From: Entonaema liquescens | Taxonomy: Eukaryota > Ascomycota > Sordariomycetes > Xylariales > Xylariaceae | NCBI GenBank assembly: GCA_902805475.1 | Contig: CADCSX010000012.1 | Span: forward strand, 1,302,001 to 1,366,000 | DNA length: 64,000 nt | Direction: 5' to 3' | Shown: positions 10,326 to 23,075 of the stretch, piece after piece | Layout of the letters: the number at the start of each line of letters is the position of its first letter | Position numbering within the stretch: position 1 is the stretch's first letter | Position numbers and translations under genes: made by a program | The notes under the pieces: generated by a model | Told to the model about the DNA's origin: nothing | What the model saw: the letters and a program-made list of their open reading frames with translations, nothing else | Databases searched by the model: none

Positions 10326-13300
10326 ATGAATAATCTCAATGGAAATAAGTCGAATCCCTCGCGCCCTGCACAATCGTCGCCCATACGTCGTCGTTCACTC
10401 TCGCCACCAGCGCCGCCAGCTAAACGCCAGAAGGTCGAAGACTACAATACACACACACAAGCCCAATTCGTTCTAATATCCGAACACGATAGTCCTCCTG
10501 CCCGGTCGAATTCGCGCAAACCCTCACTTGACAACCACAGCGAGTCGCAAATGACCTTGGTATCACAACTGTCCACCAAAGGTACCCAGTCGACCCGCTC
10601 GAGAGTCCCCGAATTTCAAGCCTCGGAAAGTTTCGTAAGGTCGCAACTTAAGAATAGGCCCCGGCACAACACTCCAAAGCGGCATGTAGGGCGCCAGGAT
10701 AGAGAGGTTGTCGCCGGGACTCCTTTACTTGGGTCTGATATTGAGGACAGCGACGGGGATGTGGAGATTGTCGGGGCCCCTGGATTCATGGCAACTCCTC
10801 GAACATACCAAACTCCAGGGGTACGGCACTCTATCGAAGATGTTGGGAAGCGCTTCAAGACAACATCCGGCGCTCAGAAGATGGAAGACATTATTGACAG
10901 TACCATGCTGAAGGAAAATGGGTCTAACAGCGTAATCTCTAGTCCGGATGAGCTGGCACCTAAAACACAAGATATTCGGGAAAAGATGCCTGCAAAGCGC
11001 TCTGCTACATCCCCAAGTTTGTCCAAAAAGGGTGATATTCCACGAACGAAATTCACCCAGCCGTCTCGTACTAGACTACAGGGCCCGGTGAAAGGGCTTA
11101 ACGAATTGGATTGTGCTACGAAAATTATTCGTTCGCCGCTTCGTGTTATCCAGGCCGTATCAGGCGGCCAGCGATATGAAGCAGACGAGACGGATAATGC
11201 AAATCAATGCTTCCTAGGTTTACGCGAGATGAGCTACATCCTCCATCCAGTAGATTCAGAAGGCCGGCTTATGAAGGCGAATGCATATTTTACTGTCAAT
11301 TTGCAAAAGGTTAAATCAATCCGTGCTTTACCTCAAACTAATTGTCTTATTGCCTCAATTCACCGCGCCATTGATGGCTCAATAAGCGGCGGTCAGAAGC
11401 TAATAGTCAAGTTTTCATCTCCTGAAAACCTTAGAGCGTTCCTTGATTGGGCGGGAATGGATAGAACAGACGTTGGGTTATCCAAGATAGTGGATGAGTC
11501 TACATCTCAGTACGTTCTGCTAACCCATTGTTCTGGAATATTGCTAATGTGACCTGTAGAGACCGTCTTGAGAAGGAACTTAACAATATGATGCGACAGG
11601 CAGGCAATCATACTCTTAGCAGAGACGATGAGCCGAGAGGAGATGATATGAAATTGATCGAGCACAACCGAGCAAATGCAAAGCAGGCAAGGGCCACCAA
11701 CCCGCCGCACACCTCGGCCCGCACAGAGAAGCTGAAGGACGTGATGAGACAGTCTTATATCCCTCCATCAAAGCCCGAGGTGGCGGTCATATCAGACGAT
11801 CCGAAGCCCTATGGTATTCAGCGGCAACCACGCACAACTCGTTCATATGTATTTGCAAGTCACAGTTCGGAATCTGAGTCGGAACCTGAAGGTTGGACAA
11901 CTCAACATATAGGATGGGAGAAAAGTTGGCGTAATTCTCTTGTCTTCCCCCCTCATGGCAAGAGTAGAGCTACCGTCGACAAAGACGATATTCCCCGGTT
12001 AGACGAAGGTCAATTTTTGAACGATAATCTAATCATTTTCTATCTGCGCTATCTCCAACATACGTTGGAGGCACAAAGACCGGATCTTGCTCAAAGGATC
12101 TATTTCCAGAATACATATTTTTATGAGAAGCTCAAGTCTACAAGGACGGCTCAGGGTATCAACTATGATAGTGTCAAAGCATGGACGTCTAAAGTCGACC
12201 TGTTTACGAAAGATTACATTATCGTCCCGATTAATGAATTCACTCATTGGTACGTCGCCATTATTTATAACGCGCCAAAACTGCTCCCTCCTTCAGGAAA
12301 GATAGAGGTTACGGATGTTCGCCCTAAGAATACGATCACTATCGAAGAGGATGTCGACGATTCCAGAGAAGTCTCCCGCGCGGCATCCTGCACCTCCCCC
12401 GATGGCGCGAAATCAGACGAACCTGCAAGCCTTGAACTAGTAAGATCTATAGCACAGAGTGATGTCACCAATCGCTTTAGCCGTATGTCAATCGAAAGCC
12501 CGGGTTCCGCAAGTAGTATCACTAAACAGACAATAGTCCCGGACTCAGAAAGTCGCAACGCAGATATTCAGCTGACTGGCTGTAAACAGGAGGAAATTGC
12601 GGAAATTCAGCACGATGATGTTAAGGGGGGTGTGAAGCACGTTGTGCCATCGAATGACAACTTCCCACGGAAGAAAACAGTGAAGGGGTACAATTCAGGC
12701 ACTAGGAAATATAACCCGGACCAGCCAAGAATCATCACGCTCGATTCACTTGGATTGTCTCATTCTCCAGCTTGCGGCTGTTTGAAACAGTATTTGGTTG
12801 CAGAGCTCAAGGATAAGAAAGGCATTGAAATACCAAATCCTGGTGCTTTGGGCATGACTGCTAAGAGGGTCCCCCAGCAAACAAATCACTGCGACTGCGG
12901 ACTGTATTTGCTGGGATATATAACGGAGTTCCTCAAAGATCCCGACGAGTTCGTTCGTAGCATCCTGTCGAATGAACACATTGCCTGGGATCTAAACCCA
13001 TCGGAGCTCCGAAACAATATTAGAGACTTGATCTTTGAACTTCAGAAGGAGCAACAATGTCGAGAAGATCTTCACAAGGAAGAGAAACGCAACAAAGCTG
13101 CTTCGTCGAAGAGAAAGTCTAGGGGCTCAATAAGTGAGCGCCCCCTGAAACAACTAGCGAAGGAGCAGGATACCGATCGGAGCGCACCTGAGCCCCCAAA
13201 GAAGGAGGATATCCCGAAAGAGACCAGTGTGGCCAAGCCTAGACTAAAAACTCCTACTCCCGAAGCCTCTCTAGAATCTAGGCCTGTTTCTAATTCGGAG

Positions 13301-13729
13301 AACCGGCCTATTCCTGGTTCATTTCCTCGGTCCCCGGCTGTAGTGGGTGCTGAAATAACCACATCTAACGGGAATGATGCTGAACGGGTTAAGACACCAA
13401 GGTTCGTCTCGCCACTCCCCGAATCCCCTCGTGGCTCCTCGCCAACAAGGCCCATGGTTGTTGAAGATTCAGAAGTCCTCCGAAAGCAAGAGTGTAGCAC
13501 CAATCACATCCATGACGGTTCCAAGCAAGTTGGCCCGCCAGAAGAACCAGCTAGAGAAACCCAAAAACCCTGCGAACACCACGACAAGCCAGTTCATCAG
13601 GTTCGGAAGCCAGAGGAGATAATAGCGCAAAGTCCTTATTTCGCTGGCCGGCAACCCGGTGATAAAATGGCTTCGGCCAAATTACGTGAAGAGCCGGTTC
13701 ATTCAGATATCATCGATATCTCTGACTAA
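10326..13729 (+). CDS. Ulp2-like SUMO protease (peptidase C48)
   Basis: Cysteine protease expected to remove SUMO or trim poly-SUMO chains in the nucleus. Exons are 10326-11509 and 11560-13729, with a 50-bp intron that joins a CA|A codon; 1117 residues. The N-terminal ~540 residues are low complexity with a basic RRRSLSP...KRQK stretch that could act as a nuclear signal. The catalytic domain starts at PRLDEGQFLNDN. The triad is His624 (THWYVAIIYN), Asp790 (TLDSLGLSHS) and Cys841 (NHCDCGLYLLGY), with the expected oxyanion Gln just upstream. About 150 extra residues, acidic and Ser-rich, separate His from Asp; such insertions are a Ulp2 trait. The C-terminal tail is charged and ends DIIDISD, a hydrophobic-acidic pattern resembling a SUMO-interacting motif. 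Confidence 0.92.
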
Positions 13730-14427
13730 ATTCTCTTAGGCCAGCTCATAGTAGGAGGGTGGAGGTCGGGAAAACATAGAAAGGGAGGAGTTCATTTCAC
13801 TACGTAAGGGAGCATGGGGGAAGCATTACGGTGACTTTGATACATGTCTGCATAGGAAAGGCGTTGGGGCGGTTGTGTTTGAAAAGTTAGTACCTGTATA
13901 CCCCTTGTGGAGAGCGATTCCGGCTTTGCTCCGCGAATCTGGGGCGTTACGTAGGGTGGTCAATGACTAAATACGTTGATCTTTACTTTTTGACCTTGGT
14001 GTTTGTAGATCCAGTGTTCGTTATCCCTCTGTTTGTCATCGTCATTAAACGTTATAGAGCCTCCTATGGGTACGATTGTCTTGGGTAGGGCTATATTGTT
14101 ATGGCGAAGGATATGTGATACCGAATAAACAATGTTCTTTACTGATATACTAATGTACGTGGCGGTCGCTCAAGTATGTCTTATGTTTTACTTGCTCTCG
14201 GGTATTGGTAGTAGTCAACGTTAGAACACCCCTTCCGTTCATACGTAAGAATTAGGTGGTGTTACGATTTTGTAAGATATGATAAACTACTAGAGCAGCC
14301 ACCAGCAGCGACATCATAACGCATAGATTGTCATTTTCTAGCATTCGGCTAACTATACCTCATGTAATATGTATATGTTGTTTCAGAACACCCAAACCCG
14401 CCGTTCCGTTCCAAAAGGGAGGGAAAA
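13730..14427. other. Intergenic, convergent 3' ends
   Basis: Lies between the 3' ends of the Ulp2-like gene (+) and SPC3 (-). AT-rich, with no coding or RNA signal that I can support. Confidence 0.6.
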
Positions 14428-15242
14428 CTACCGGGCCTTCTCGCCGTCCTTCTTCTTGAGGGCCGGGAGCGCGAAGGCGGTGCTCACGCCGTCGGCTAGC
14501 TTCTTCCACAAGCCGAAGTCGGAGTCCTGGTTCCAGGTGAGCACGCCGACCCAGGGCTGGACGTTGTAGTGCACGCGCAGGGTGACGTCGTCGGTGGAGG
14601 CGATCTTGCCGGAAGGGTGGGTGATTTGGTACTTGGGCTTTTGGTTCTTGAGGGAGAGCTTGCCTCTGTTTTTAGATGGTTAGCATCTTTTGATATGGTG
14701 TGCCTTCTAGAGGGGAGGGAGGGAAGGGGACTTCGTACCGGCTTGGGTCTATCGTCTTGCCGGCGGCGCTCTTGCGCAGCTTCTTGAGGATGCGGGACCG
14801 AGGTTGCTCAGGTGGTCGGCGCTCGGGCTCGTGATGATCGAGTCCCAGATCACGGCCTTGTTGGTCTGGTTCGTGTTATCGGCGCCGGCCGGGGTGGCGG
14901 GCCATTCGGCTGTTACGTATACGAATAGCTGCTTGGTGTTCCATGTGAACAGCGAGGAGAGGTCTGCGTCGAGCGAGAACTTGATGATGGCGTATTCTTC
15001 CTTCTTCGTGCTGTAGTAGTGCGGCCGGCCCTTGACGCTGTTTTTTTGCTTCCTGTCAGCTAACCAATGCGATTGGAGGGACGTAATGGGCGCTCGTACA
15101 CCTGGACGTTAGTCGGTTTTATCGTCGCGCTCGGGGTCCGGGGAGCAGTGAGGTCGGATGCGGCGATTAGGGCAGCGACGACGAATGCGACGGTGGTGAA
15201 GAAGCCGAATACATTTTGTATCCGGGTTAGGGAGTTGTACAT
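14428..15242 (-). CDS. SPC3: Signal peptidase complex subunit 3 (SPC22/23), one apparent 1-bp deletion
   Basis: Non-catalytic subunit of the ER signal peptidase, needed for signal-sequence cleavage; a single-pass membrane protein with a lumenal domain. Exons on minus are 15242-15100, 15037-14739 and 14665-14428. The N-terminus MYNSLTRIQNVFGFFTTVAF is the family's membrane anchor. The lumenal domain shows KGRPHYYS, LFTWNTKQLFVYVTAEW and VHYNVQPWVGVLTW. In exon 2 the frame breaks after HLSNLGPA. One added A at about 14790-14794 restores ILKKLRKSAAGKTIDPS and keeps all splice phases, giving 226 residues, the normal length. I infer an assembly error. The restored exon joins are fully consistent, so identity is firm. 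Confidence 0.93.
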
Positions 15243-15718
15243 GGTGACGGGAGAGCTAGGTCGGATCCCCTATATCTAGGGGAGGAGGGTGATTAGGAAC
15301 AACTAATGGAAGTATCGGCCGGTTGGTCTCATGGAAAAAGGCCTGCAGTTGTAGTCGCCGTTCCTTGTCGTCGGTCACATGTAAGATAGAGCTAACACGC
15401 ATAGTAAGATGTGAGGCCACGTCTACGAAGGGTCCATTATCAACAATTGCTTATCGTTATCAGTTTCTTATCAATCATGCTAGCTTGTGCTATTTCTTGG
15501 CACCCCTATTTCATTGTGGGTCAAGCTCCCCCCTATTCCAACTCCTCCTATATACAAAGTGTCATAGTCTATGGAAGTATGCTATAAGCTTTCAATTTAC
15601 GTATTCCACCGTATCAAAAATATTTATATCTTCCCAGTCTTGTGTCGCCATGCTTCCTTATAACAGAATACGAGATCGTCGGTTTAGTTTCGATAGCTAA
15701 GGTGCCCATACCTTCATT

Positions 15719-15955
15719 TTATTGTGACGTTTTCTCAGGTTTGGGCTTGGGCTCCTCGCGACGATATGCGCTGGCAAGGTCTGGACCCTAATTGATTTAA
15801 GTTAATACATTTTCGAACAGATTTCTGTTGTCATTACTTACCCATTCTGAGGCATGGGCATCTAATGGAGCAAGCTGAAGCGTACCGTCTGGAAGCACCA
15901 AGCTTTTAACACCTGAACTCAAGAGAGTAGCCACTAGTAGGACCTTGGGTTCCAT
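15719..15955 (-). CDS. Small secreted protein candidate, 60 residues, two exons
   Basis: Exon 1 is 15955-15842 (38 codons) and exon 2 is 15787-15719 (22 codons plus stop). They are joined by a 54-bp intron with a GTAAGT donor and CAATTAG acceptor; both exons are in phase 0. The first ~19 residues (MEPKVLLVATLLSSGVKSL) look like a short signal peptide. The mature part is about 41 residues, has no cysteine, contains a YRREE dibasic site and ends in a Lys/Pro/Glu-rich tail (PKPKPEKTSQ). No family is recognised. It is too short for routine ORF calling; the clean splice pair is the main support. It could be a processed peptide, an effector-like protein or a chance model. Confidence 0.45.
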
Positions 15956-17234
15956 CTTGATAGCACACAACCGGTCGCGACGATCAGAACAATGCTATTT
16001 CTCGAGGAAATGTTGTTTGGGGCCAGTGCTATTTCTCAAAGGCTCTGGTTCGATTCAGAACTGTCAAAGCCCAAGTACTAATTAAGAAGGATATTTAAAA
16101 CTTATTTACTGCTATAATATACTGGCTTATCCCTAGTATGGACTGTCTAAGATGATAATAATTCCGAAGTGTATGGTAAAGCATTGATGCCCAGCAACAA
16201 CTCTTGGTCGTATATATATTCATACATTCGACCTTTCCTTACTGGTGATCAGGTCGAGGGAATCCTTCCCACAAGGACCATTGAACCTGGCAATAAAGGT
16301 CTTAGGATCCAACAATGGTGACGATCGCTGACGGATAAATTATGACAAGATACTGCAATATTGTCTTGTATTGGCGAGGTGCTTTTTTTTACGTACGTGG
16401 GATACCGTGACCGGCATCTTTTTGCCGACTATATGTAAACTGAATTGGATGAATCGAGTTGAAGTTTTTGATACTTTTTTACTATCTAGGTAGATAATAC
16501 CAACCTAAGTGCCAGTCATGGAATATGTTAGAAATGGTGGTGTAACTTCTTACAAATTGACGATAGTTAACAGTAAAAGCACCGCTATTCTCGCTTCTTC
16601 TCTTCTTCAGTGTAACCCGAAAGACCAGAAGCACTTGCTCCCAAACCCTTAGTTAGGCCCTTTCTATCAATACTTTTCTTGACAAAATATTTGAGTATCA
16701 GATGATAATGAAAAATTCGGGGAAATGGCTGCGCCGAGGCGATGATCACCAAGGGTTAAATGTCGGCTTACCGGCTATACAAGGACCAAGCCGATCACTA
16801 CACGCTTCGAGGTGTGTTATAGATGGAATAGGGCTCAACTAAGGTTAGGATTTTCAAAGGCCTCAATTGATCTAGCAGAATGCCGTCGGAATAGGTATAT
16901 AGCCCCCTGCTGTGGTGGCTATCTGGTATGGGGGATCTTTTGGCGCATTTTGCCCTGATGACCTTATAGTATATCTCGAGTAATAATAGTGTCACTAAAT
17001 CAAATGTTTACAATAACAATTGCCAATGAGTAATTGGCTAAGAGGATAGGTTCTACCTAGTCAGCTCTTGAATGGTGGTACGTGTATTAAGCCCCATTTG
17101 TCCAACCCTAATAATATTTCGCCTATCATGCTCGACTACTTCCACGATTATTATATTATACTTATCACGGCTCGGCCAAGTCTACAAACTTATAGGCCCA
17201 AAAGGAGCACCACTAAGAAAAGTTTGAGATTAGC
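15956..17234. other. Intergenic, no gene supported
   Basis: About 1.3 kb, AT-rich. A near-duplicate AATGCTATTTCTC / AGTGCTATTTCTC pair sits at about 15990-16040. Minus-strand genes lie on both sides, so it contains the promoter of the small secreted protein and the 3' flank of the membrane protein. Confidence 0.5.
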
Positions 17235-18432
17235 TTATTGCACTTCACCGATACTTAATAGGCCGGGATATTTAGATTCTGACTCCAAAGAACTGCCTTG
17301 CCTAGACGTCATGTAGGAGTAAAGAGGGAACGAAAATGTGACATTCATACATACTATAAAGCAGGCGCCACCCACCCCAAGGCTGCCTAGGAAAATTATG
17401 GCTGTCTATACAAAAGTTAAGAAACCGAAGTGATCATTGGATCGGATATTGGGCCTCATCTTTCGGGGGCAGTCGGGTTGCCATAATACACTTACTTCGC
17501 GTGGATAAGAGCTCTTGCCATATAATGGCACGCATACATACGTTGTTAAGCCCACCAAGAACGCAATAACGGAATATGCCAGAAGCATGATGGGGGCTTG
17601 CCACGTAAATACCATGTTCCAATTGATGCGGACCTCGACGTCGTTGTTGGCAGCGTCGATTGTAGAGAAACCTGACTCCCTAACACCTGAAATATTATCC
17701 ATACCATCATCCGATTGGCCAGTGGATAAGCCATCTGATACATGAGCAGATGGACTCGTCGACCGCAGCTGACCTCTATGGTCAATGACGCGGCGGATCA
17801 TTAAAATATCACGCCCAAAGAAGGGTGGCTGTAGTTTGCTGTCGGCTCGTGGCTCCTTTTGGATAATAGCGGTAAAGATGAAAGACTGCGAGGCTGCAAG
17901 TAGGACTGCGAAGAGAGATAGTACCAGCGAGCAATACCATGCTGTTGGACCTATCCAGTGCTCGGATTCGATATGATCCCAAGAGAAACATCCGATCACA
18001 GCGGCAGAGAGCAGGGCAGCCTTAATATCGCATTAGGATTGGTATGTGCTCAGAAAAATGTAATTTTGACACTAATGCTTTGGATGCAACCCGGGAGAGA
18101 GAAGGGAGTGTGCTAGTCAGTATACAAAAGGGCGTTGGAAAGATATGTGGAAAAAGCAAAGGAAACAAAAAGACATACAGCCACCTGAACAAAATAGAGC
18201 TCGTGTAGTTTACGACCGCGCCAGTTAGACAGCATGTTGGCAAGCTCGGCTTCATTTCCTCGGATCTTCGCACTTCTCACTAAAGCGATAATTGGTAGAA
18301 GTGTATTTTGGCGGAAGAAACGGTAGTAAGGAAGAGTAAAAGGCCCATAGCGACGTAGCCCGCCAACGAAGCCGCCTTACGAAGTGTAGGCCACGCCCAG
18401 AGCATAACCGAATCATGCCTTTTGCTCGACAT
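17235..18432 (-). CDS. Unidentified multi-pass membrane protein, one apparent 1-bp deletion
   Basis: Exons on minus are 18432-18179, 18020-17496 and 17405-17235, with GTATGT and GTAAGT donors; about 316 residues. Four or five hydrophobic segments are visible: around AGYVAMGLLLFL, LPIIALV, AALLSAAVIGCF, WYCSLVLSLFAVLLAA, IMLLAYSVIAFLVGL and AIIFLGSLGVGGACFIV. A hydrophilic Ser/Asp-rich loop of about 75 residues precedes the last two. In exon 1 the frame breaks after GLLLFL. One extra T in the CTTCCTTACTAC stretch gives YYRFFRQNTLLPIIALVR and preserves the downstream phase. The protein resembles fungal-only membrane proteins of unknown role; I do not recognise a function. The gene model is well supported by splicing. 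Confidence 0.7.
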
Positions 18433-19215
18433 AATATGGATTAGATATGTAATAAGCAATAATGTACATTTGTAAGTTATATTTGATATTCGTGTGTGCC
18501 TATGCGATATTTTTATAATTTGATTGGGTGGCGTAGGACTTGGAGGTAATCACGGCAAGTTACACGCAGGAAACAAGCTTCAAGTTCATAGCCTTTTATA
18601 GGCCGATTCATACCCCTTAAAACTTATTGTTGCTCGAATAGATTTCAAGTTGCTCCAAGTAGATCTCATACTTCAATCAAATACTTATACCTATCCTATA
18701 CCTTAGGTACCTGATCATCCCATGTATAGTTACTTTATATTTACCAAACTATATTTTAAATAGACCGCGGGATTGCTTTACTACTTTGTAGGCAAAAGTA
18801 CCTAGGTACAGATAAAGAAAACGTAGCGAGGTTGTATCTGAGTACAAATCTTAGACACGATGGTTTCACTACATATATCACCACGCCCCCTTTCTTCTAG
18901 GACTGACCAATTAAAAGTCTGGTTCATGAGTCTTGACATAACGTGGCTTAAGCGATGTATAGCACGAGTAGAAACTGTGTTCGTATCAAGTATCTGCATA
19001 TTGTCGGCTTGCTGGGTGTTGAGGATAGGTAATAGGCCACGCTATCGAGCAACCCTCTAAAATTAAGCGACATTCAGAGATTTGCTAGAATTCAGCCTCC
19101 ATATATATAATGAATCATTATTATCATCACGCCTACTGATATCGAAACCGAATCTGGTAGTCTGGTAATATTCTAAAGCACCCCCTATACCCCCAAATGA
19201 TACATGTCTTACTAC
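18433..19215. other. Intergenic, no gene supported
   Basis: AT-rich spacer upstream of the membrane-protein gene and downstream of the CorA-like remnant. It holds two TACCTAGGTAC-type palindromes (about 18700-18715 and 18797-18810) and no supported ORF. Confidence 0.5.
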
Positions 19216-19908
19216 CTAATCATCACCTCCCACTAGCCCACTCCAATAATGCTCTACAAATGTCCCAAATATTGATAACTTTACCTTACGTCCCTTATTC
19301 GTCTCCGGGATCCTATAACCCTGCCTATTATTCTCAGTAAGCTTTTGTCCCCAATAATCGTGTCCGTGCTCCTCTTCCGTCCGCCTGCGCGACGACTCGT
19401 CTTTCCGACGATGCCCATCGCCGGATGATGCGCGGAAAGGCCACGAGAAGATTTTAACGGCCGCGAAAAGGGCCCTGTAGCCTATCCTGATCAGACCTTG
19501 AACTCGGCTACTGAACGCCGCTCCGAGCGTAATGGCGATTAGAAATGCCGAAGAGGGGACTAGGATATGTCAATACTACCGAGTGTGCACAGATGGTAGC
19601 CATTGAGAGACTTACGGGATATGGCACTGATAAGTTTTAGACTGAGGAATTCGTTGTCGCTCGGCCCACCCCACTCATGAGTGTTCATGCCGAATAAACT
19701 GTGAAGAAGCTAAGCGGCAGGAAGATGACAGTGAATGTAGTGAATATCGCCATCGATCCTCGAAATACTTGTGGGAACTAGTAGTCCTCTCTTTGGTGAG
19801 TTTATACAACATTTGATCATCATCTCGTGACCAGGTGTTCTGAAGGGCCGGGCAGCCATACTGCTCCAATGTTCTTCGCGGATTATTTAGATACCTCCTA
19901 TATACCAC
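19216..19908 (-). pseudogene. CorA-like/ankyrin-associated transporter remnant, internally deleted and frameshifted
   Basis: The right part (about 19908-19770, minus) encodes PRRTLEQYGCPALQNTWSRD, like the RRTLDQ...RDxDQ start of large fungal CorA-type proteins. It runs directly into a membrane region at about 19768-19616 reading VIFLPLSFFT then SLFGMNTHEWGG, with the GMN-type signature of CorA-family Mg2+ channels. A 56-bp intron (19560-19615) leads to the last exon, 19559-19216: ISLPSSAFLIAITLG and a charged tail. The middle of the protein, normally several hundred residues, is missing. One base is also missing at about 19699-19702 between FFT and SLFG. I read this as a decayed copy. The CorA assignment rests on the FLPLSFF...GMN segment. 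Confidence 0.6.
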
Positions 19909-20266
19909 CTATAAAGCTACTGACGATATGTAGGTACTAAGCTGAATCTTCCCACAATACTAACACATATTTTAAGTGATTAAAATGGCACGTCCCATGT
20001 ACGTATTTATTATACTCTCATTTTGAATGTTCACGTAATTTATCATCATTCGTGCTGTATTGAGGGCAAAATGCAACGCCCTAGGTGGCGCCAAAGTCCA
20101 GATCGCCGGTTTGCCAGACTAAAAATGAATGACATAATTGCTCCAAAGAGACAAATCGTTAAAGAAGGATAGTCTAGATATAGAGAATAAGAGATAAGGT
20201 AATAGACAAGCAAATGATATCTGGTCTCTGGGCTGTCGAATTACAATTCCCTTCCCATTCTCTCCT
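19909..20266. other. Intergenic, no gene seen
   Basis: A 358-bp AT-rich spacer between the CorA-like remnant and the cysteine-containing secreted protein, both on minus. No coding signal is visible. Confidence 0.5.
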
Positions 20267-20894
20267 TTACCAGACGAGGAAAAGACCCGGTTCGGTAGAG
20301 CCCGAAGGGCCAGGGCACGGCCAGTAACCCTCAGTAAAGAGCTTTCCGTCTTCCTTCACGAAGTTCTCCATTACAAACTTCAGCACAGCGGCCACATCCT
20401 TGTTGCCGACATTGAGGCCCTCGCCACTGGCACCAGGATCTAGTCCTGCTGAAACGATACAGGACCTGTGTCCAATGAGGGCAGTGTACATTTCGGGAAG
20501 GAAATCCCCGGGGCCCATGAGGAAAGCACCATTGGTTTCTAGGATGTAGTCCCGCAAAACCGTGCAGTCCTCCAACTTGCCGGTGCCAATGTAGTCGTCC
20601 TCACGTCCGATTGCCTTGGACATGTCACAGTATGACGCTGGCCTCGTCACCAGGAGTCCAACTGCTGTCAAGACCGGGCCATCCTGGCATAGGACTGACA
20701 CAGCAAGGGCCGCTGTCTCGACGGAAGACGGTGCCAGTACGACCATCCCGCAAAGTGAATTCGGATTCGACGATCTTCCCGTTGAGTTGGTCGAGGACAA
20801 ATTTTCCCTCGAGGGCTTGCTTAGCGTTGTTGAAAAATCGAGCCGCATGAGCCGCGGAGACTCCAAGGAAGATAGTTGCAAACTGTAGCTTCAT
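20267..20894 (-). pseudogene. Cysteine-containing secreted protein, reading frame broken
   Basis: Starts MKLQFATIFLGVSAAHAARF, a convincing signal peptide, at 20894. The first frame runs to TPGDEASVIL and stops at about 20625. The downstream frame, open from the 5' end to 20267, reads SYCDMSKAIGREDDYIGTG, LEDCTVLRDYI and a VGNKDVAAVLKFV segment. A CxxL...VGNxDV pattern is common in small fungal secreted proteins of the Hce2/necrosis-factor-like kind, but similarity is only by eye. The two frames differ by +1, so a one-base insertion or two deletions between about 20640 and 20700 would join them. A very short intron (under 45 bp) is less likely. It is divergent from the subtilisin remnant 380 bp away. 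It may be a pseudogene or a sequencing break. Confidence 0.5.
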
Positions 20895-22115
<1,221 letters not shown>

Positions 22116-22757
22116 GAATCCCTGATATATAGGTGCTGTAGGGTTAGGAGTCCTGTGGCCGACTTGACGACTCTATCCTAAGTCAATGCAGTGGGAATGC
22201 AACCATTCATAGAGGCTGAAAGACGTGGTCTTCTAGCCTGTACGGGGTAAACTCATGGCCAGTTCGAAGTGGACACCTTAAGATACCTAGCTCTTTTTTC
22301 TTCCCTTCCTAAGAGGGGGCCTAGCCAACTCTTATATGAGATAGTCATTCCTTTATAGCTCGAAATCAAAGGTTTGTCCAACTGCACTCACCTAGATACC
22401 AAATTTTAGCGTGTAGGTGCATACTCAAGATGCAACCAAACAAAATGAGTGTCAGAAATGTATCTTAGAGTAAGACCATACACAGAGGTAATAACAGCTA
22501 TGAAGTAGTCGTGTAGTGATACCGATCTATTAACGCCTACCCATCTAACTAGCAGCGAAGGCACCGCGTCCCCTTCATATATGATACGTTATGTAGACAT
22601 ATGCTGATTCCACTCTAGTTCCCCTTTAATTACCCCTGACATACGAGAGCTAGTACTTTTTTCTCAATATCAAACGACGGCAAAGTCCCAACCTTAGGTT
22701 TTGCTATAAGGCTAGAGTACTGCGATGCTACGATTCATTCTCTTGATCAGAGAGTAT
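22116..22757. other. Intergenic, no gene seen
   Basis: AT-rich spacer after the subtilisin remnant. No ORF or RNA signal is supported. Confidence 0.5.
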
Positions 22758-23075
22758 CTACCTGCAGTTTGTATGGCGACCTCTTAGAATTGCATTTCTT
22801 TTCCCTTCCAACCGAGCATCGCGAATTGCTTTACCAATCCCTATGCCAAGATCAATGCCTAAGCCACTTGCATCCGGATCAGTAAAGAGCCTAACACAGG
22901 GGTTAGGTTTCACAGGGCTTCTAACGAAGACAACATCTAATAGATGTCACAGCAGGAGCACGGGCAAAGCCGGCCCATAGAAGCCAACAATTTCCTAGCG
23001 AGAATCGACGTGTCTACCCTGATTATGCAGAGGCTTGCAGCGTCATGCATATTTCCTACCTCTAAGACATCGAAT
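22758..23075 (-). pseudogene. Unrecognised protein fragments on minus strand
   Basis: Two protein-like stretches lie in different frames. One (about 23040-22945) reads VDTSILARKLLASMGRLCPC. The other (about 22922-22758) reads VRLFTDPDASGLGIDLGIGI and ends GRHTNCR with a stop. Stops and frame changes separate them and no start or splice structure joins them. Composition and phrasing look like a real enzyme fragment, but I do not recognise the family. Possibly a decayed gene belonging to the damaged block at 19-25 kb. Confidence 0.25.

Noticed and set aside
12265..12558. Possibility that the insertion in the SUMO protease is an intron
   Set aside because: The frame stays open through the whole segment and such insertions are known in Ulp2-type enzymes. 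No strong donor/acceptor pair in phase was seen by eye.
15323..15700. 125-codon plus-strand frame
   Set aside because: Unrecognised, Cys/Ser/Phe-rich and just upstream of SPC3 on the opposite strand; looks like noncoding promoter sequence.
6801..18432. Secondary-metabolite or other biosynthetic gene cluster
   Set aside because: No synthase, P450, methyltransferase or cluster regulator was found; neighbours are unrelated housekeeping genes.
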